Source of the DNA: Eleginops maclovinus
Lineage: Eukaryota > Chordata > Actinopteri > Perciformes > Eleginopidae
NCBI RefSeq assembly: GCF_036324505.1
Contig: NC_086361.1
Span: 5,033,196-5,097,195 of the forward strand
Direction: 5' to 3'
Length of the DNA: 64,000 bases
This document shows positions 58,784 through 64,000 of this stretch, one piece after another. Position 1 is the first letter of the stretch. The number at the start of each line of letters is the position of its first letter. The notes below the pieces were generated by a model. It was given only the letters and a program-made list of their open reading frames with translations, searched no databases and had not been told where the DNA came from. A program made the position numbers and the translations under genes.

Positions 58784-59011
58784 TGTTGTAGTTTCACTTA
58801 CTATGTGTACACTATTGTAGTGTTACTATTCGTGGGTTACTAACTTAATCACTATCTATACATTGATACACGGAGACGAGGATGCAGCACAAGTCTCATG
58901 TTTTACTGGCGGACAAATCACACACCCAGACAAGATCAGAGTATTACAGAACTCAGTAGTGGTGGCAGTCCAACACAATCGAGCACCGAGTGCTCGATCC
59001 AATACACCACA
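58784..59011 (-). repeat. Gypsy 3' LTR
   Basis: 228 bp, pairs with 63336-63562. Confidence 0.93.
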
Positions 59012-59330
59012 TCCCTCTTTTCCAACTGAGATGTGGCCTGCTAATCAGTTACTTCAACAGTAGACTCTTTACTAAACCATTAATGCTATGGCATCAACAT
59101 TGAACATGTCTTTTCTACTTGCATACCTCAATGATTAATAAAGCATGTTTTCGATTGACAAATGACTATCATTAAACACCATAAGCCATTTTCTTTTTTT
59201 TTTCATTCTGTTGGTTGAAACGTAAACATTTTGAACATTCAACACTTGAAACATTTCAGGTTAAACACCTCTTATACTCTCCCCCACCCTTTTTTTTTTT
59301 TGCAGCACACATAAAGGATCACATGAAACA

Positions 59331-60120
59331 TCAGTCATTGTATCTGGCAGGGCGTCTAACCGCTCTGCCGCACCGTGTGTAGCATGTGGGTGTACTGCCT
59401 GTAGTCACAGGAGGCGGTTCGTGAGGTGGCAGGTCCTGTGGTGGTGAGTCCACTGGCGGTGTGTCAAAATGTTCGTCACTGTCAGTGTCTCTGAATAGGC
59501 TCGGATGTATCTTCCTCAGATGTCGCCTGTTCCTTCTTTGCATCCTTCCAGCCGGCGTCTGTACAATGTAGGAGCGTGGTTCATCTCGCTGTCGGATGAC
59601 AACCGCAGGCTTCCAGCCGCGCCGTGTTCGGATGTGTACGGTGTCTCCTGAGGTCAACACTGGCAGGGGCTTTGCACGCTGGTCATAGCATAGTTTTTGG
59701 CAGAACTGCAGGTCTTGGATTTTGCTGTGAATGTGCTGTGGGACTGACTGTATCAGCACGGCACTGGAGCACGGAAGTGTGCTTCGTAAAACTCTTCCCA
59801 TCAACATCTGTGCAGGTGAGACTTTCAGTCCAGTCACCGGTGTGTTCCTCAGTGACAGCAACACCAGATGTGGATCAGTGCCTGTCTGCATTGCCTTCTT
59901 CAGCGCATGTTTTACAGTCTTTATGGCTCTCTCAGCCATGCCATTTGAAGAGGGAAAACCTGGGCTGGAGTGTGTGAGTTTGAACTCCCATGAAGCTGCA
60001 AATGATTTCATCTCATAGCTGGCAAATGGGACATGGTCACTCACTATCTCCTTAGGAATCCCGTGCCTGGCAAACACAGACTTCATCTTCTGTATCACTG
60101 TATAGGGCTGTTTTGTCAGA
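59331..60120 (-). pseudogene. Gypsy integrase, C-terminal part
   Basis: After a frame change near 60100 the integrase core continues: KEIVSDHVPFASYEM (second catalytic Asp) and SSNGMAERAIKTVKHAL (catalytic Glu). The C-terminal domain follows with LLMGRVLRSTLPC, GDTVHIRTRRGWKPAVV and a Pro-rich tail ending at 59331. The first catalytic Asp (GADIFELHG) is in the upstream frame. Confidence 0.88.
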
Positions 60121-62256
60121 TATGTTGAGCACTTCAGGATATTTGGTCAGGTAATCAACTAACAACAGGTATGACTGACCGTGTAGCTCAAAGATGTCGG
60201 CTCCGACTTTCATCCATGGCAGTTCTGGAACCTGATGTGGCATGAGTGGCTCAGCCTGCTGTTTGGGTTGTAGCTGCTGGCACTGCACGCACCTTTCCAC
60301 CATTGCTTCTATATCTCGTGCCATGTCGGGCCAGTACAGAGATTTTCTTGCTTTAGCCTTTGTGCGCTGCACTCCTCGGTGTGCAAGATGCAGCTTCTCC
60401 AAAATCGTGCTCTTGAAGCTCTGGGGTATGATGATTTTGTCTCCGACCAAGACAATGTCATTCTCCATGCTTATCATGTCCTTTACTGCCCAGTAGGCAT
60501 GTAGTTTCCTGTCCAGACTTTTCTTTTTCATGGGCCAACCATTCTTGTGTTTCTCACACACAGCTTGTAGCACACTATCTGCTGCCGTTGCCTTTTTTAG
60601 CTGGCTGAGCGTTTCCTCGCTCAAGGCATCTGTGGCCTCCAAGGCATACACAACTCTCTCATCACAGGGGTCCTCATCAATATTATCACCTTCTCTGCTT
60701 GCTGTAGCGCGTGAGAGTGTGTCAGCAATGTACATGTGCTTGCCTGGTGTGTATGTTACATTTAGATCGTACCTTTGCAGTTGTAAAAGCATACCTTGCA
60801 GCCGTGCGGGTGCCTTGCTCAGCGGCTTGCGCATGATGACCTCTAGAGGCTTATGATCGGACTGCACAGTTACTGGTCTGCCGTAGACATACTGGTGGAA
60901 TCTCTTAGCAGCGAACACTATAGCCAGCAACTCTTTCTCTATCTGTGCGTACCTCTTTTCTGTGTCGGTGAGTGCTCGTGAGGCATAGCACACTGGGCGG
61001 CCCTCTTGCATCAGACAGGCTCCCAGTCCATCCTTTGAGGAATCAGCTTGTAGTGTGAGAGGCTGCTTGTGATTGTAGTACCTCAGCACTGGGGCTTGTG
61101 TGAGGGTGGTCTTCAGTGTCTTTAGTGCTGAACTGTGGTGTGGGCACCACTGCCACGCTACATCCTTCTTGAGCAGTTGTCTGAGGGGTGCCGTGAGTGA
61201 GGCTTCATTTGGTATGTATTGTGCCAGGAATTTTGTCATTCCCAGCAGACGTTGGAGACTTTGTTTGTCTTCAGGGTTTGGCATGTCGACGATCGCCCTG
61301 ACCTTTGTGTCATCAGCTCTCTGTCCTGCTGCCGTGATGATGTGTCCCATGTGTTTTACAGTGTCAACTTTAAACTGTATCTTGTCTTTGTTAAATTTCA
61401 CATTTGCAGTCTTTGCTCTCTCCATCACTTTCTGCAGGATTTCATCGTGTTCCCGCTCTGATGACCCTGCGATGATCATGTCGTCTGCTATAACGTACAC
61501 ACCTGGGATATCACCGAAGGGCTCACAGTTCTTTTGCTGGAACACTTTGCTGGCAGATTTGATCCCGAATGGGAGTCTGAGGAAGCGGAACCGGCCCCAC
61601 GGCGTGTTGAAGGTGCATAGCTTAGACGACGGCTCATCTAGTTTGATCTGCCAATATCCATCCTTCTCGTCCAGGATGGAGAAGATGGATTTTCCTACTA
61701 GCCTGCTGCGCACATCTTCCGGTGTAAGAATGGAGTAGTGTTGACGCTTGACTGCCTCATTCAGGTTGCAAGGATCCAAACATACCCTTAGCGTACCATT
61801 CTTTTTCTTTGTGGCAACAAGACTGTTCACCCATTCCGTAGGTTCATTGACAGGAGTTATGACTTTCCTGTTCTGTAAGTCTTTGAGTGTCTCTCTCAGT
61901 GCATCCATGATGGAGAGTGGTACATTTCTGCATGCGTGAATCATAGGCGTGACGCTCGGGTCCATGTGTATGTGATGAACTCCAGGAAACTCGCCTAGTC
62001 CTGTGAAAACCTCTGCATACCTCTGTAGAAGCTCCTCCTTAGTGGCTGGAGGTTTTGCTAGTTGCGGTGACCTCGATGCGAGCGCCTCGACTCTGCTCAC
62101 CAGCTGTAGCTCCACACTAGCCTCTCCACCCAGTATTGGTTTGTCAGCTCGGTTAGACACATGGAAGTCCAATACAGCCGTATGCTTGGACGTCCGGCAT
62201 TCTAGAGATGCAACACCATCTGCAGGTAGTCGGGCACCACCAAAAGCAATTAGCAC
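60052..62256 (-). pseudogene. Gypsy pol: protease end, reverse transcriptase, RNase H, integrase N-terminal part
   Basis: One 734-codon frame. Visible: DFHVSNRADKPILGGEA after the protease; reverse transcriptase motifs WVNSLVATKKKNGTLRVCLD, FSILDEKDGYWQIKLDE, FLRLPFGIKSA and the active site VYVIADDMIIAG (Ile-Ala-Asp-Asp in place of the usual Tyr-Met/Val-Asp-Asp); RNase H TLQADSSKDGLGACL and ELLAIVFAAKRFHQYVYG; integrase zinc finger (HLAHRGVQRTKAK, CVQCQQLQ) and the start of the core (GADIFELHGQSYLLLVDY). The frame is lost in the core near 60100. Confidence 0.9.
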
Positions 62257-62518
62257 AGTCTCCGTGGAACATGCTCATGGGGAGCACATTTGCGTCTGCG
62301 CCTGTATCCAGTTTGAATTTGATTGCTACGCCTCTAACTGTGGCTGTTTCATGCCATACTGTGTCTTTAGCTTGGTGAGCCATCTCATTGTCGTTTCCAC
62401 TTCCAATCATGCCTATGTATAAGGAATCAACTTCACTTCTAAATTATGCACAGTCTTTGCCTTTTGGTAGACGCTTTTCTCAGTGCCTGATTTACATACC
62501 TTAGAAAAATGGTTGTTT
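62153..62518 (-). pseudogene. Gypsy gag-pol junction and aspartic protease
   Basis: The protease active-site sequence IKFKLDTGADANVLPMSMF is near 62300. It is separated from gag by stop codons around 62430-62518 and from the pol frame by a frameshift near 62250. Confidence 0.8.
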
Positions 62519-63239
62519 TTACCACACTGCACCATAAGCTGGGCACTGACGGGGCTCATGTTTATTTCCACATTTGTGGCAGAGAGTTGTTGTTACATGC
62601 CTCTTGCTGCTCGTTTTGTTCTTGTTCCAGCTGCCCATGCGCGTTTGCCCTGTTGCTTTCTTTAATGCATCCACTGAGGTGTCTTGGACAACATGTGACG
62701 TCTGCATCGCTTTTATGTGTGACTTAGCGAGCTCGGCTGATCTACATGTCTCTATGGCCCTGCGCAAAGTAGGCGCATCATCACGTAACAGTCTTTCTTT
62801 CAAACGTGCATCATTTATGCTAAACACTACTTTGTCCCTTATCATGTCATCTTCATGTCTGCCAAACTCACAGTCCTTGCTCTTCTGGCGCAGCTCTGTG
62901 ATGAATCTGTCCACCGATATTCCTGCTGACATCGTGTGCGACCAGAATTGATGGCGTTCGAAAACGACGTTCTTTCGAGGGCTACAGTAGTCCGTAAAGG
63001 CTTTCAGAACATCCTCCATCGATTCGTCGTCTCCTTCTGGGATGATGGTGAGTGTGTTATACACTTCCAGCGCCTCCTCGCCAATGGTGTGAAGCAGAAT
63101 GGCTATTTTAACCGTCTCTTCCTTATCCGCGCACCTGAGGCGGTCATGTACAGCTGGAAACGCTGCTCCCACCTTCTCCAGTTTTCAGCGACATTCCCAG
63201 CGAGCAACAGCGGTGGTGGCGGCTTAAACTGTCCCATGT
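62519..63239 (-). pseudogene. Gypsy gag
   Basis: The likely start at 63239 reads MGQFKPPPPLLLAG, then NWRRWEQRFQLYM; a frameshift near 63125 joins it to the long frame IAILLHTIGEEALEVYNTL, which continues VVFERHQFWSHTM, SVDRFITELRQKSKDCEFG and the zinc knuckle CHKCGNKHEPRQCP (C-x2-C-x3-H-x4-C). This is the capsid and nucleocapsid region. Confidence 0.87.
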
Positions 63240-63335
63240 TTGCGCGCGCTAGCACTTGTCAGTTGCCTGCTAGTTGACAGCGAACTTGTTAAAAGACCGT
63301 CCTCGAATTATACCGTGATCCCACTTCTGACACCA

Positions 63336-63562
63336 TGTTGTAGTTTCACTTACTGTGTGTACACTATTGTAGTGTTACTATTCGTGGGTTACTAACTTAA
63401 TCACTATCATACATTGATACACGGAGACGAGGATGCAGCACAAGTCTCATGTTTTACTGACGGGCAAATCACACACCCAGACAAGATCAGAGTATTACAG
63501 AACTCAGTAGTGGTGGCAGTCCAACACAATCGAGCACCGAGTGCTCGATTCAATACACCACA
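63336..63562 (-). repeat. Gypsy 5' LTR
   Basis: 227 bp, followed in element orientation by the primer-binding site at 63335-63320. Confidence 0.93.
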
Positions 63563-63783
63563 AGTAGCCTACTAAACTGCAGATGTTCCAGTCACGCTGT
63601 CACGATACGCACACACTGTGTCACTTATCGTGTAGTTTATTAGGGCTTAGATTAACACGTTACAAACTGCATTGCGGAGCTAACTCACGCGTGTCTCTAT
63701 AACTTGTTCCACTGTACAGCCGAGACCGGAACCACGTCACTGCGTAATATAACTGATAACGTTCATACCATCATTACATTACA

Positions 63784-64000
63784 TCTCCCCCTTTTGAGAC
63801 AATAAACTAAAAGTAACCTTTACCAGAACTGAGTCCATTCAGAGTATCCTAAAACATAAATAAACAATACTTACTCCAATTGCAGATTCAGGTAAGTAAA
63901 TTAAGTCTAATCAAATTAAATCTATTTTTACCAAGAGCAATTTCTTCTCATTTTTTTTTCAGAACCCATTCCCCATTCATACTACTGTACTGTAGTATTT
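63784..64000 (-). other. Start of internal region of the second LTR element
   Basis: A polypurine tract (63784-63795) and A-rich non-coding sequence; no frame is recognisable before the window ends. Confidence 0.4.

Larger units (their letters stand above)
58784..63562 (-). mobile_element. Ty3/gypsy LTR retrotransposon, 4.8 kb
   Basis: LTRs 58784-59011 and 63336-63562 start TGTGGTGT and end CTACAACA in element orientation. They differ at about four bases plus one indel. The TSD is AGTAC/AGTAG (one mismatch). Next to the 5' LTR is a primer-binding site TGGTGTCAGAAGTGGG (63320-63335); next to the 3' LTR a purine tract AAAAGAGGGA. Gene order gag, protease, reverse transcriptase, RNase H, integrase. 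Several frameshifts make it defective. Confidence 0.93.
58767..63783 (-). repeat. LTR of a second retroelement (copia-like?), split by gypsy
   Basis: On the minus strand AAAAGGGGGAGA (63784-63795), a polypurine tract, is followed by TGTAATGTAATGATGG. The sequence continues through TAATAAAC (a possible poly-A signal) to GTTTAGTAGGCTACT at 63563, resumes left of the gypsy element at 58783, and could end at ACACA near 58767. That gives about 235 bp. The tract and TGTAAT start resemble copia elements; the rest of this element would lie beyond the window end. Confidence 0.5.

Noticed and set aside
61100..61738. 212-aa plus-strand frame
   Set aside because: Antisense shadow of the gypsy reverse transcriptase.

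Overview
The window looks like a vertebrate, most likely teleost fish, nuclear genome. Evidence: intron-containing transposase genes, a tRNA-derived SINE, long (AC)n, (TC)n and (GAGT)n microsatellites, and DNA transposon, BEL, gypsy, jockey-type LINE and Tc1 families of the kind seen in fish. Nearly all of it is transposable element (TE) sequence. The only candidate host gene is two 3'-terminal exons on the minus strand near 57 kb. Boundaries were read from terminal inverted repeats (TIRs) and target-site duplications (TSDs); no database search was possible.

Left block (about 2.1-14 kb). A degenerate Mutator-like (MULE) gene (8.8-13.0 kb) carries a FAR1-like region, MULE transposase, SWIM zinc finger and a Ulp1/SENP-type C48 protease spread over spliced exons. 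It is cut in the SWIM motif by a 772-bp element with a 9-bp TSD that encodes a ZAD-like zinc finger. Upstream lies a three-level nest: a pogo-type element (2559-8291, TA TSD) holds a THAP-bearing element (8-bp TSD GTGCTTAC), which holds a complete-looking hAT (3461-7169, TSD TAATCAGT, 801-aa transposase).

Middle block (14839-45922). This 31-kb stretch is one BEL/Pao retrotransposon on the minus strand, with matching 5-bp TSDs (ACCTG) and LTRs differing at only about 5 of 482 positions. Its own sequence is only about 5.5 kb and its integrase is missing. The rest arrived later: a LINE, a 14.5-kb hAT with Tc1, MITE and four further hAT insertions inside it, a second hAT carrying a ZBED-type hAT, and a two-gene PIF/Harbinger element in the 5' LTR. 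Several nested elements have open, correctly spliced transposase genes.

Right block (46-64 kb). A tandem duplication (47232-51130 and 51131-57510) has one breakpoint inside the last coding part of the putative host gene. The second unit holds a GTF2IRD2-like hAT with an intact two-exon transposase; one end of it and 166 bp of neighbouring DNA are deleted. To the right a gypsy element (58784-63562) sits inside the LTR of another, probably copia-like, element that runs off the window.

Overall this is a nested TE hotspot. At least eight insertions have perfect 8-bp TSDs and can be ordered in time by nesting, and everything inside the BEL shell is younger than an LTR pair that differs by about 1%.
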